64,000 nucleotides of DNA, taken from Membranipora membranacea (lineage: Eukaryota > Bryozoa > Gymnolaemata > Cheilostomatida > Membraniporidae). The notes below the pieces were generated by a model that was given only the letters and a program-made list of their open reading frames with translations, was not told the DNA's origin and made no database searches. Made by a program: the position numbers and the translations under genes. Numbering within the stretch: the stretch's first letter is position 1; the number at the start of each line of letters is the position of its first letter. Below are positions 20,001 to 29,770 of the stretch, in pieces. The stretch spans positions 2,542,001-2,606,000 of the forward strand of contig OU612065.1 in NCBI GenBank assembly GCA_914767715.1, read 5' to 3'.

Positions 20001-21797
20001 CCTCCCCTAGAACAACAAGCCTGCTATAACATACACTCTCAATCATCAGTTTTTACATACATTTTCAATCGCCAACTTTCACATAGCTGATATGAATTAT
20101 TTTGGTAAATATGGGTAGAAATATTTATATGGCATTTATAAGCATTTGTAAGCATAAGATATTTTCACAGAGTAAGGATATACAGAGGGGACACTTCAAT
20201 GATAGTTATAGTGCCTGTGGTTTTTGATTCACTGGGGGAAAATTGTGCACAGCTGGATGCCGAAAACTCATCATCTCTATATGTTATAATGTCATTTTTC
20301 TTGCAGACATCCCTACCTTTGATGGGCCATAACTCATTCTGTATTTATCCTAAAGACTGATTTCCAACTTTGTTGGAATATCCAACCTTCAAGCTATACA
20401 CCATATTATTGTCATTTTTTGCTAGGATACATAGCTATGGCTACGCTATGAGCTATCTGTGTTTTTAAAATGAGTTATATCATATAGATTTACATGTGGC
20501 CTGGGTCAATACACATTTCCTAATTTTTATGACCAGAAGTTTATCAATTGTCACACGTAAATCTATATTTTAATAAAACTCATTTTACAATCACAGATAG
20601 CTCATAGCCTATGTATCCTAGCAGAAATGACAACAATATGGTGTATAGCTTGAAGGTTGGACATTTCAACAAAGTTGGAAATCAGTCTTTAGGATAAATA
20701 CAGAATGAATTATGGCCCATCAAAGGTAGGGATTTCTGCAAGAAAAATGACATTCTAAAATATAGATATAATGAGTTTTCGGCATCCAGCTGTGCACAAT
20801 TTACCCCCAGTGAATCAAAAACCACAGGCACTATAACTATCATTGAAGTGTCCCCTCTGTGATATTTTCATAACACTATGTTTATGATGATGGCTTTCTC
20901 ATATGATGGGTATTTATATATTAACCACCTTCTACTATCACTAGGTCAATAAAATATAACATGTGTTTTCATATGAGGCCACCTTAAAATTAAAACTTAT
21001 TACTAACAGCAGTTAGTCATACATAAACCTCTATTTCACGGAGTACATCTGATCTGTGGTAATAACCAGACTATGGAACCTCTCAAAATCCACCATTGAT
21101 TGAGACGCTCATCCTGCTGAGACACAACTGTACACAAAGAGAGAAGGAAGCTCACCTGGTGTTTGTATAGTCAAAAAGCTGACAATCCAACTCTCATCCC
21201 AAAGCAGCCGATCACTGGAATACTTCATATACTGCCATGTTAGCAATAAAAAACACCACATAGTATAATAGATGTAATTGATTAGCAAATAGGTTTTGAA
21301 CATTATAGCATAACCACACAATAGTCTTACATAACCATATCCACCGAGCTAACACAGGCTGAAGTGTGCTGTTTTTTTTTGGGTAAAATTTCTTATTTGA
21401 GTTTTTCATCTAAATATAGAATTGTGGTAATTGCACTAAAAAGTGCATTGATCATTTTGATAAATTGTTTCATGCTCTCTAGGATTATGGGACAGTTTAG
21501 TTTAGAATGCATAGTCACATGCAAATATTGTATAAGTATTGATATTGTATTTTGCATTTAACACCAATTTGCAAATATAATTTAAAGTCATCAAAATGAA
21601 TATTTTATAAAATATACTTACAGCTAATCCTGATATCGATAAACATGTGATTATAAACGCTGATATTGAGATCGCGATGATACTGGTAGTAGAGAGAGAA
21701 CACTTCCCACAATCCCCAGGGCAGGTAGAGCAGTCCTCAGAGCTCTCACTGTCACAGCTCTCATCTCCGCATACTACAACGTGATGATCAAATCTCA
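5011..21797 (-). CDS. Receptor-type guanylate cyclase (16 exons recovered; extreme N terminus not found)
   Basis: Exons in transcript order: 21773-21622 (or from 21797), 21231-21156, 19759-19645, 18079-17993, 16936-16793, 15340-15219, 14833-14649, 14104-14000, 13077-12958, 12765-12672, 7161-7045, 6725-6615, 6426-6274, 5759-5661, 5449-5349, 5130-5011 (TGA). Every junction phase chains. The order is a Cys-rich juxtamembrane stretch ([20 protein letters not shown]), a transmembrane helix ([19 protein letters not shown]), a kinase-homology domain, a signalling helix ([18 protein letters not shown]) and the cyclase. In the kinase domain the VAIK lysine is kept (CALKRI), HRD is replaced by HGR, and DFG is present, so it is probably a pseudokinase. 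In the cyclase both metal aspartates are kept (YFSDIVGFT and ETIGDAYMVVSG), with the guanine-selecting Glu and the Cys in [19 protein letters not shown]. It should make cGMP as a dimer at the membrane. The ectodomain start upstream of 21.8 kb was not identified. The last internal donor is the unusual GTTGGT. Confidence 0.92.
7999..12151 (-). mobile_element. R2-superfamily (Hero-like) non-LTR retrotransposon, near full length, inserted into the LINE
   Basis: Boundaries are inferred from where the host LINE reading frame is lost and resumes, so they are good to about 10 bp. The element contains one long open frame (8789-12070), about 80 bp of 5' leader and about 790 bp of 3' untranslated sequence. 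The leader contains nested complementary segments (GGGAC paired with GTCCC around GGG/CCC, about 12085-12115). The 3' end holds a short perfect hairpin (GTGGTGCGCGTACCAC at about 8016-8031). No clear target-site duplication longer than 2 bp is visible, which is not unusual for this superfamily. An uninterrupted frame of more than 1000 codons argues for a recent insertion. Confidence 0.8.
8789..12070 (-). CDS. Single-ORF retrotransposon polyprotein: zinc finger, reverse transcriptase, restriction-like endonuclease
   Basis: About 1093 aa from the first ATG (12070-12068); the frame is open to 12121. Near the N terminus is a Cys/His finger, [16 protein letters not shown] followed by RTKKGC. The reverse transcriptase has motif [13 protein letters not shown], motif [14 protein letters not shown] and the catalytic box MRAFMDDIT (FMDD rather than YADD). 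After the thumb comes a zinc knuckle, [17 protein letters not shown]. Then follows a PD-(D/E)XK-type restriction-like endonuclease, with [24 protein letters not shown] and a downstream Lys/Tyr-rich segment. This domain order defines the R2 superfamily. FMDD, the spacing and phrases such as [11 protein letters not shown] suggest, from memory, the Hero clade. The protein would nick target DNA and prime reverse transcription there. No internal stop or frameshift is seen, so it may still be active. Confidence 0.93.
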   Translation of the reverse strand: MGNPPLATSSYMEKCPQGLPGNEGEDERPTGTRLTVITNSEMPWTCVCQRGFKTERGMKIHRTKKGCEVVLENRSVDNSAPKTDGTLPQVENHSGQTTNSQTPTEHHGSGCERQEVEWPKMSSVKTWRELDEYAVVALNSALTGSGEKKAKQLPAILFSICEEKFGLVAKRGGTQCTKIPNRRQYEKGKLRTQQRALRERMRNCAESERHGLSVLLNDVKERIRRLARAEALRKKRKLKRKNLNNFMKNPYGFAKKLFEQSKSGELKASQAEVEAHLAKVYGNKSEVNTDIAGLKRPTSPGFSFEMGDIKLGEVAHVVTKARAKSAPGINGISYKLYKKCPGILEILTKVLNQIWKSGKIPDEWCCANGVYIPKEDKAEDLGQFRPISLLNVEGKIFFSVLAKRLTDYLMNNGFIDPSVQKAGIPGFPGCLEHVSMIWSAIKSAKQAKSNLEVIWLDLANAYGSVPHSIIDLALSHFWVPDRLRVMVERYYKKFKMRFTTKNFTTSWQELAVGIPMGCAISPLLFVMVMEIVIRNSQGSVNGIQVANNQILPPMRAFMDDITIISPDKAQVVASIDRLHELIERCAMRFKPSKSQSLSLCKGKPVPNTYFIGTERIPTLAEQPVKSLGRWYSLPITDRFRGNEVKKQLITGLDAIEKCGLSGKYKAWILNFALMPRILWPLTVYDIPLTPVERMEQMINKHMRKWLGVPRSFNTNALYASSFTLSLPMKSLVEEYKTSKARLDMMLNESPDQVIRECAPTLDTGKKWSVTETVRDAKSRLEISEIVGAVTTARHGIGWEANRWFSKESPKVRREMVVDEVRKMEEERRQTQAVGQAQQGRWTCWESAEQRQLKWTELWSMEPQRISFLVGAAYDQLPTPANLERWNLTENSKCAECSAKGTLRHILSNCQQSLGRYTYRHNQVLKVLCKYVTEKCEYANAGGEAREKILRKKGLMNSGEWQVRCDLTEQLSMPQHIVITNQRPDLLVWSDKEKALILMELTVPWEENLSYAHERKLTRYEDLVTQCQDKGWNCELFAVEVGCRGFMARSATKFLTRVGLSGRALKQATKSIVHEAESASAWIWQQHCVKTKAK
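16176..16205. repeat. 30-bp palindrome, CATAGACT family
   Basis: Arms are CATAGACTTAATAAT and ATTATTGAGTCTATG, with one mismatch. Flanking octamers GTTTTTTT (16168-16175) and GTTAATTT (16206-16213) agree at six of eight positions, as in a decayed duplication. The termini match those of the 68-bp element at 39209-39276, so the two are likely members of one family. Confidence 0.55.
17625..17700 (+). repeat. tRNA-derived SINE head or tRNA pseudogene (degenerate)
   Basis: A box A-like stretch, ATAGCTCAGCCCAGGATGAC (17631-17650), is followed by a box B-like stretch, ACAGGTGTGAATACCACC (17678-17695), at tRNA-like spacing. The tRNA arms do not all pair, so this is a retroposon fragment or pseudogene rather than a working tRNA. 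It lies in a guanylate cyclase intron. Confidence 0.4.
18376..19631. mobile_element. 1.26-kb foldback transposable element with 9-bp target duplication
   Basis: The outer arms are inverted copies of GGTTCTGGAAAACGCGGAAA (left near 18378, right ending near 19629). TTGTAAAAC occurs just outside on both sides (18367-18375 and 19632-19640). Inside are four copies of a roughly 250-bp unit: two forward (about 18445-18712 and 18712-18967) and two reverse (about 19040-19295 and 19297-19545). They meet at a centre rich in CGCGGAAAATCG and its complement. Shared words include GATGATGCTAAAA, ACTGGAAAGACATTGA and TATCATATGAGTG. No transposase is encoded. A 9-bp duplication would fit a Mutator-type mobiliser; 8 bp plus one chance match would fit hAT. 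It lies in an intron of the guanylate cyclase gene. Confidence 0.88.
20166..20181. repeat. Half copy of the CACAGAG palindrome
   Basis: CACAGAGTAAGGATAT abuts the left end of the 0.68-kb inverted-repeat element. It matches the left arm of the palindromes at 2376 and 53656. The expected right arm is absent on the other side. Confidence 0.4.
20182..20860. mobile_element. 0.68-kb MITE-like element made almost wholly of two ~310-bp inverted repeats
   Basis: The left end ACAGAGGGGACACTTCAATG is repeated in reverse complement at the right end (up to 20860). The similarity continues for about 310 bp with few mismatches, through TTTTTGATTCACTGGGGG, GCACAGCTGGATGCCGAAAA and CATCCCTACCTTTGATGGGC. A spacer of a few tens of bases lies near 20500-20540. 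GATAT flanks both ends (20177-20181 and 20861-20865), suggesting a 5-bp target duplication. It is non-coding. It lies between the second and third recovered exons of the guanylate cyclase and is a different family from the foldback element 0.55 kb away. Confidence 0.85.
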
Positions 21798-23259
21798 CTG
21801 GTTATGCGCGCTCTGATTTCACTGTACAAATATAATTTGTATTAATTGTTTCTTATTTCCCTTTATTTAAAACAATATATTAAGGAAATCGGACCGGTAG
21901 TTCTCAGGTTAGTATCCTAGGCGAGGGATGAACTTAGGGCCGAAGAAGTCATGTATGTGGTAGTGTCGTAGTATATATTTATGTATATCTTTACTAAGTG
22001 ATGTGTTTGTGTGATGCGTATGTGGTGTGTGTTGTGTTTGGGGTGGGTGTGGGGTGTGATATTTGTGTAATGTACACTGTATTTATTTTTAAAATTGCCT
22101 GTGCTGCCGCCAATTTGCCATCTTATGCTACTTCGTTTTGAAGTCATATATAGGGTAAGTTAAAATAATATCTATATCTGATAATTCATTGTTGTAAATG
22201 TAATCAGTAAAAACGTCTAAACTCTGAAACTCTGATATTTTGCATTTTGCAGAAAAGGTATCATGCAGTAACACAACTGTAAGATTCATATCAAGATCAA
22301 GATTTTTATATAAATTTGATAAAGGCATTTCGGTTTAATATCCGTCAGGCAACTTTTAGGTTCTGAATATTTTGTCTAGGGACTCAGTATTGGAATATTC
22401 TAATTAGTCTCAGAGAAAATCTCGATGCCTTTAGTGGGAGGAGGAGATAAAATGGTGTCATTGACATGATAGGTGGTGACATGTCCACTCTCAAAAAAAA
22501 TCTAGATTAATGATCACATCAGCATACAACTTTTATTTCCAGCCGGATCAAAAACACGACGAATTGCAGGGTAATGGCCTTTTTACAGGGTCATGTACAA
22601 TGACCTGAAGCAGTGCCAATAAGATATGTATTGTTCTGATTGATCACGTGACAACACTGCGCAAAACCTCTCGGAGCTGAAGGGGATTTCCCCATAAACA
22701 AACTAACCATAGAGACAGTAAGAATTTGACAAGATCATTTACTAGGCAATACCAAAGATACTAAATACTGATACTGAGCAGCAGCAATAAGATCGATGAG
22801 GTAGGGATATATTACTAACTATCAGCTGATTATCACAAGGTTTGATCATTATTTAGAGCATGTACCCACATGGTTTTTCCATGGGGGAAGGTACAATACT
22901 GCATAAAAAAGTTAGTTGTCAGATTTGTGAAATCAATTCAGCCAGTTGATTTTAAATATTAAGTAATATTATACTATTATACTGGGATAATTTTGGATAA
23001 CACCATTTGTTATGGAGGAATCGCAACAACTTGTGTAGCTCATCAATATACATGAAATCAGTTATGTTAAACTAACATTCCACTCAATCGTATCAGCTCG
23101 GCTGTTTCACATTTTAGATCCAAGGTTGGGTGCTTGAGCTCAAACCTACTTCTTGTTACAATAAACAGAGGCACTAACATCACACTACTCCAGATTAGGA
23201 GCGAGCGAGTGAGTGAGCGAGTGAGCGAGCAGTGACACTGGAGAGGACTGGACACCAGT
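21798..23259. other. Region between guanylate cyclase and ankyrin-TPR gene
   Basis: About 1.46 kb between the 5'-most recovered guanylate cyclase exon (-) and the ankyrin-TPR start (+). It should hold a promoter for the (+) gene and possibly the missing first exons of the cyclase. A GT-rich stretch lies at 22000-22065. A GAGC/GAGT microsatellite lies at 23198-23232, inside the probable 5' UTR of the (+) gene. No exon could be supported by matching phase. Confidence 0.5.
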
Positions 23260-26200
23260 ATGCCAGCAGCAGCCCAATCTTTTCCTATTGAAGACCCTGG
23301 TAAGTCACTGATATAAGCAAACCTCTGTGTGGTGAGTGGTAGACCGCAAGCAGCCACATAAGAGAGAATCATATCGTGAGAATCATTTGTAGCCTGCAAA
23401 AAATGTCATCTAGATTTTTCTTATAATGTAAACCTAGTCACCAAAACCATATTTGCTTGTAGGATTTGTGATACAGCTGATACGCAGAAATGACGTGGAG
23501 AGTGTGAGACGGTTGTTGGATACTGCTGATGATGATGGTATAGAGGCCTACATCCAACAGTCACTAAATGGAATGGGAGTATTACACTGGGCTGCGTCCC
23601 AGCAGTCCGGTGAAATGATGTTTTGTCTCGTCAGTCGAATAGAGGATTGTCAGCATTTGTCGGATGACTTCCTTCATGCTATAACGCGGCCTGCCTACAG
23701 AGTACTGGGGCTCCCGGTTATCCAAAATTACAGCTTCAAAACACCTCTACATATCGCAGTGCAGAATGACAATCCCAACGTGATCAGGCCAATCATGGAG
23801 ATGGTGCAGTGTTGGGAGATTTCAGATGACTTCTTATTGAAAACTGACCCTGATGGCTACACTGCTGTTCAATGTGCGGCAGCAAAGCGTGTTGATACAA
23901 TGAACAGTATACTTGAAAACCTAGACCCCCCACGAGCAGTCAGGTTACTTAGTCATAAAGGAAAACATGGATGGAGTTCACTTCATGTCAGTAGCATAAA
24001 GGGAGATACTGCAATGATGAGATGCATTCTGAGTAATTTTGAGGAGGAAGAAAAGCAGAAGTTTATATGTGAGAGTGACAATGAGGGATGGTCCTCACTC
24101 CATTGGGCGGCTGCTCAGGGACACACAGAAGCTACAGATGAACTTGTAGATCAAATTACACACCAGGCACAGAAAGAGATGAGTGGCGTTTCTATGCCAC
24201 AAGCACAGCCAAGAGCTTGGACTGTTATACATGCATGCGCTCTAAACAAGACAAACTGTCACCAAACTTTAAGAAGTATAATGAGAAGGTTTGATCAGAA
24301 ATGTCAATGGAAAATTCTTCAATGCCCCTCAGTAGATGGAAAAACTGCCCTCCATATAGCAGTAGAGGAAAACAATGCCCAGGCTGTACTTATGTTACTG
24401 GATTATGCTGGTGAAAATGTCACTGACTTATTGAGCCAGCAAGATGACAGCAATAAGACATCAGAGGCATATGCTGTCCCAGATAATCAACTTGCAAAAC
24501 ATCTCAAAATTTCTGCAAAAGTTGGCAACTTGGCTCTTCACTATGCAGCCATGATTGACGATAATGAGGCGGTGTCATGGATTCTTAAAAACAGTCCTAA
24601 GAGGACATTTGTCCTGGCTAACGATGTGAAAAATCAAGAGGGATTATCAGCTCTTCATGTGGCAAGCCAACATAATAGTGCTAATGCCATATCAGCATTA
24701 CTGCAGAATATGAATGAAGAGCAGTTGGTGATAGATTCAATAGATCACAGGACAACCAATGGTGACAACTCTATGCACTTGGCATCAATGCATAATAGTT
24801 TGGCAGCAGTTAATGAACTGCTATTTGCAATCGATAGAAAACAACGTAAGACCATGCTCAGATCCGAAAACTCTGTCGGAAAAAATGCAGCGAGCCTAGC
24901 ATCGGAGAGCGACGCAATGACCAGCTTACTAAAAGGTAAGTCTCGATTGCATAGAGAATGTGAGTGTAAATTATAAACATATGGTAATATCGGTTCCTCG
25001 AATACAAGGCAACCATAGGCTGTCATTAAATGGAAAAGACATGACATAATATCTTTTTACAATCAAAATAACAATATGCAATGTTTCAGGACATGAGAGG
25101 TATTGCAGTGGAGACATTCAGGATCTCTTCACCCTGGAGTTACATGCATTCAACATAGACATAAATAGTAGAGCTTTAGACAAGGCATATGCTTACATCG
25201 AGCCTCGGGTCGAACAAATCCCTGGCTTTGTTTGTCATGCCAACATAGCTGCCTTGACGTGCATAGCCAAACAAGACTATGGCAAGGCAGTAAGACTCAT
25301 TGAAGCAGCGTATGCATTGGACCCAGACAACATCCACACCTGGGTAAATATCGGTGCACTGCTGTCAGACCTCAACCAAACAGATATTCAACAACGAGCT
25401 ATGGAAGAGGCGGGATTAACATTGTTGCGGTTGAAGGCTGATCACTCAGCACTCATCACTGCAAAGATGGAGTATGCTTATTGGCTGGCAGAGACAGGGA
25501 GAGGGGACAATGATAGAGAGGAGTGCTGCAAATTGATGGAACAATGTCTGCACAACAACATCCCAACTTTAAAGAGTGCAGATGGCCTTGAGATGAACTG
25601 CCGCACACTGTACATGAAGACTATCATAAGGTGGCTAAAGGACTTAAAGTTGGAGGATCATAAGCTGGTCATGTCATCCAAGTGGATATCTGAGAAAGTC
25701 TCGCAAGCAGTGGATCAGCTCATTCATCTATATAATCACTCAAAATCAGACTTTTATCAGCGTGAAGTGCTGATCTGGTTGTTAGAGATTCAGAGGGTCA
25801 AAATCCAGAGACACTGTGCCCAAGCCCTGACCAGAGAGATGGAACGGTTCACGCAAGCCACAGGCAGGCCTACACATTTAGAGGACTGTGTAAAGCGGGT
25901 CATTGGATATGTTGACATATATCCAGATGACTTTAGGTTCAAGTCCAGGCTGGGATATAACTGCTTGGATATAGCTTACCAACACGACACAGACGTAAAT
26001 AAGAGAAAGGAATGGCTTGCAAATGCATTGAAGTACAGCAGTGAGGGGAATTCAGATGAAAACTGGACATTTATGGGTGCATCAACAATAGCAGCAGCAC
26101 AAACGCATATCTGGGCTATCGGGTTTTACGAGAGAAATAAAGAATTCATAGACAGGTTCATCAGGCGGAGGTATAACATTCAACAGGAAGGTATGTTGTG

Positions 26201-27103
26201 TTTATGGTCTGTTGTGTATAAATAAAAATACTAAGTATTCATATATGAATGGTCCGTTGTTTTAGAGCAAGTTACCAATAACGAATTTGAATTATGGAGG
26301 CATTGCTTAGCACACCACTAAAGTCATATTAAATAGGGCAGATATATATTGTTAACTATTAAAGTTTTAAAATTGAACTGAAATCATTACCCATTACATG
26401 GTGTTCTATTGTAGTACATTTGTCAAATGGTTGGAGGTACCTTACAACTGAATTCTACAGCAGCAAGGCTGAAAACCACAAAGGAGGGACAGCTTGTCTC
26501 AAAAAGATAGCGCATCAACATGAGGCTATCATCAGACGCCATGGGGTATATGGGTATGAAACTCATGGATTGCAATATGCTAGGGTCTTATGTCTACTAG
26601 GAAAGCCAAAAGAAGAGGTACTGAAAGTATTCCATAACTGCATCTCAATTGAGGATAAGAACATGATCAAGGTTCTACAGCACCGAGGCCACTATCAGAA
26701 AGTGATGGGAGATTTCGAAAAGTCAGAGAGAGATTTACGCAGAGCAGTCCAGCTTAAATATGATAACAATCTTGATCTGTCTGTAGCTCTTGCTAGATGT
26801 GATCTTGAACATTTAGATCAGCTAAAGGAAGCACAACAACGGCATCAAAATGATAGATACCATGAAGGCGCACACGTGGAAAGGACCCAGCCTTTCCAGG
26901 AAAGTTCAAACAATACTCCGAATCATCGCAGAGGGTATCGTTATAATTACAATAACCGGAGCAATCGGGGATGGTCAGAGAGCCAACGGACCAATCAGAG
27001 CAACAGGCCAACACGAGGCTTCTCCAGCAATAACAGAAATACGAGGATGGACGCAGCTCCATCAGGTTCATGGAGGCAGCAGCCTTCCGGCGAGAGATTT
27101 TGA
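23260..27103 (+). CDS. Ankyrin-repeat / TPR protein with Arg-Asn-Gly-rich C-terminal tail (4 exons, 1100 aa)
   Basis: Exons are 23260-23299, 23463-24935, 25090-26190 and 26415-27103; all three introns are phase 1. The start is MPAAAQSFPIEDP. Residues about 25-505 hold roughly eleven ankyrin repeats, such as GWSSLHWAAAQGHTEATDEL, GKTALHIAVEENNAQAV and GLSALHVASQHNSANAI. From about residue 520 come helical TPR-type repeats, for example ALTCIAKQDYGKAVRLIEAA followed by YALDPDNIHTWVNIGALL. From memory this part resembles TTC22 and IFIT-like proteins. The last 90 or so residues are disordered and rich in R, N, G, S and Q (RGYRYNYNNRSNRGW), as in RNA-binding tails. No signal peptide or membrane segment is seen, so it is probably cytosolic. 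A role as an RNA-binding or immune-type scaffold is inference only. An AATAAA at 27813 may be the poly(A) signal. Confidence 0.88.
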
Positions 27104-28106
27104 TTGGCTGTTTTATTAGGTTTACGTGGATGAATTTTCCGTACAATACAATAATCTGATGGCATAATGCGAGCCTACAGCAGGGATTCTATCAGAGCTG
27201 ACTGATGACAGAGTAATTCCCAGCGCAGGAAACTAATACTACTATCGGCCATCAATTATCCTGTTTACATGTTAGTATAAAGCTGAAGGTGATCTATGGT
27301 AAAACACAGTTTGTATCACCAATATTCAAGTGCTGGTGTAGTAAAAGTACTTGCGTTATTTGAGTGTATAGTAATAGCTATATTTTTTAGTTGTCAACCA
27401 AGTTAAGTCCATCAACTCCTTTTTGTAAATTTTAAGTTTTCAATTCAAATGCATTCTTCTAAGCACAAAAAGGTGACTCACCTGTCTGAGGTGTTACAGT
27501 GATCCTCCAGTTCAAGGCCACATGCATGGTGGCTATCTTAAAATGAGATATCAGCACTGTAGGGGTTGTTCTGCCATTTTTCAAATGCAAACCGGTAAGC
27601 TAAAAAATGAAAATATTCATTTTTAGTTTAGTAAAGTTGCGTGGCCCTCATACCCTCCCTGCTCATACCTAGGCTATGTACCAAAGTGCCGCACCGCTAA
27701 GTATGCCAACAGCTTTTTTGTCAAGTATGCTATGTAGTTTTCGTATCACACTCTATTTTTGAATTTTTTCCTTTTACTCCATTATAAACCCCATGGTTTC
27801 TGCGAGAGTTTCAATAAAATCTTATCTTATCTTAACTAGGTGAAGCTTGTGCTTACTCCACACTACTAGCGATCGTCTGATGCCAACTAATAATTGAAAT
27901 CAAAATAGATAAAATGATCCCAGTTATTCTATTCTTTAGTAATAAACAACACACAATAATGAGGAATGCCTGATGGGATCTAACCAAAGATAGACACAAT
28001 TGTCACATCAAATATTATCTGAATCCTTTATTTTTTTGCTTCTCACATTTCAACAGCTTTTACTTTTTAAAATGTTGGTTTTTACATTTTAGATTTCTAT
28101 TCTATC
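27104..28106. other. Convergent intergenic region between ankyrin-TPR gene and Cys-rich gene
   Basis: About 1 kb separates two convergent stop codons. It holds AATAAA signals for each strand: 27813-27818 on (+), and 28027-28032 read on (-). Around 27813-27835, AATAAAATCTTATCTTATCTTA looks like a short tandem tail of a LINE/SINE 3' end. No coding exon is seen. Confidence 0.55.
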
Positions 28107-29770
28107 CTATCTGGTGTTATCTTGCTGTAATGTATACGACATGTTCACTCCAACAATAGGCTTTTTGCAAAGTACCTCAGCGGTCCAGTTGGTTTTCAGA
28201 GCAGAGCCACACATGACAGATGAATGGGTGTAGAATTCTCCATCAGAGGGCAGCCAGGGCGGACAGAGACCAAACCTAACATCTTCCTCAGGACAGCTGT
28301 GTACATTGACATGATGTAGACAGCAGTTATCTTGGTTAGCCAAGGCACAATCAGATGGGCACTGTGTTGACTCACACCAGTCCATCGCAGCTGCTGCATC
28401 ACTGTGGAGAAAAACAAAAATATTGGGAATAAGAACGCCGCTCAACCAAGTTTTTATAAACTATTTCCGGACTTTTATATTTATCCAAACTTCATTTGGC
28501 AAAGCATGATAAACTAAATTAGCCGGATCTTGGAAAATGATTAATCTATTTGTGGTAGTTGTTATTTTGTTACCTTATTCTTTCTGAACCGTCAAGGTTG
28601 AGGAACAAATTTTTCTTGAAATTGTCTTGAGCATCCTGAACAGCCCAGCTGTAGAACTCTGGTGAGAGATTTAGCGAAAATGAAGCTGTAAATGGCGTGA
28701 ATTCCTTTGTCTCAAGGGGAGGGGCTTCAATCCAATCCACATCCATACCTGTATAATAAAACCCGAGCTTCAGTTCTCAAATTTGCCATGCATATCTCTC
28801 ACCGACGCACATAATCTGTTTATTTTTGGTAATGATTTGCTGCATTGCAACTAAACTAAAGATATGACACATCAACCAGTACTATCCAGTGATGGAAGTT
28901 TGACCTAATTTAATCTGACAACGGAAAGATGGATCTAAAAGTCTGCTGTCAGAATGGACAAAAGCATTTATATTTCGTTTCAAAAAATAATTTCCTGAGG
29001 GACCGCATTTTGAGATGTTGTTAAAGTTTACAGACACATAGAGCAGATCACTTAGTGTGATACACCACAATAAATGCATACTGACAGCTTTATCTACTGA
29101 TCTGGATGACCCCACCTCTCCCCGCTCCAAATGAAAACCTTATAAAGATTCTAGTAACGACCTCATAATTTCTAGAAACATGAAGAAAGAAAACCCTCGC
29201 CCTTTTTTGCTGGCCTGTAAAACAGACAGACAGAATGATGAGGTGGTCTTATTTGTCGCCTGTGTGACTGACCGGCTAAAATGAAGTATATATATAAAAG
29301 AAATATAATAAAAAAAAATGGATTCTCATGAAATGGCCTCATTCTCTTATTTTGTCAATTGTAACTGCTAATATTATCAGTGCAACATACCAACACACAC
29401 AGGAAAAGTCTCTGGGTTCTCATCGCTAGCACCAAACGGCCAACAGTGGAAGTCTGTGTTAGACAAGTCATGCCATGTTCTCACCATCTGTAATAAGACA
29501 CTATTGTAGAAGACACAAACCTAACGTACATCAGCAAAATTCACAATTTGGGATGAGTACACATTATAACAACAACGAACAGTCTCAAAATTATTGAATA
29601 TCAGGAATTGACTGTGAGCAAATTTTGATTTGTTAAAATCAGGGAACATCAATTACAGAATGCACAATAATAATATAATTTTGAAATTAGCAAAATATAT
29701 GAATAGGAATTATAATAATTACCGTAATTTCAACCAAAGAGTAAACGATGAGTGTTGACTGTAAGTGCAT
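28107..29770 (-). CDS. Small Cys-rich, probably secreted protein (4 exons, 204 aa), unknown family
   Basis: Exons in transcript order: 29770-29723, 29487-29391, 28748-28574, 28401-28107 (TAG). Junction phases are 0, 1 and 2, and the total length divides by three. The first exon reads MHLQSTLIVYSLVEIT, with an in-frame TAA just upstream, and could be a short signal peptide; this exon is the weakest call. The mature part starts HDLSNTDFHCWPFGASDE and has an acidic middle. It ends in a Cys-rich block with paired spacings (CESTQCPSDC, DNCCLHHVNVHSC, GLCPPW), plus N-glycosylation sites such as NWT and NMS. An AATAAA lies about 75 bp after the stop. The same exons could instead be an ectodomain of the guanylate cyclase on the same strand. 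The in-frame stop, poly(A) signal and lack of a matching donor phase favour a separate gene. Not recognised. Confidence 0.62.

Noticed and set aside
20161-20181. A complete CACAGAG palindrome interrupted by the 0.68-kb element
   Set aside because: Only the left half is present. The right flank does not supply the missing arm, so an insertion into a palindrome cannot be shown.
22128-22328. Possible ectodomain exon (minus) for the guanylate cyclase, containing LLHDTFSAKCKISEF
   Set aside because: The acceptor gives phase 1, no credible donor follows, and the sequence is AT-rich enough for a chance frame. It is not included as an exon.
23067-23399. 110-codon minus frame with repeated Leu-Thr-Arg-Ser
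   Set aside because: It is produced by a GAGC/GAGT microsatellite antisense to the 5' UTR of the ankyrin-TPR gene.
28107-28401. Splicing of the Cys-rich exons directly to the transmembrane exon at 21.8 kb
   Set aside because: Available donors are phase 0 or 2, but the transmembrane exon needs phase 1. The stop and AATAAA also argue for a separate gene.
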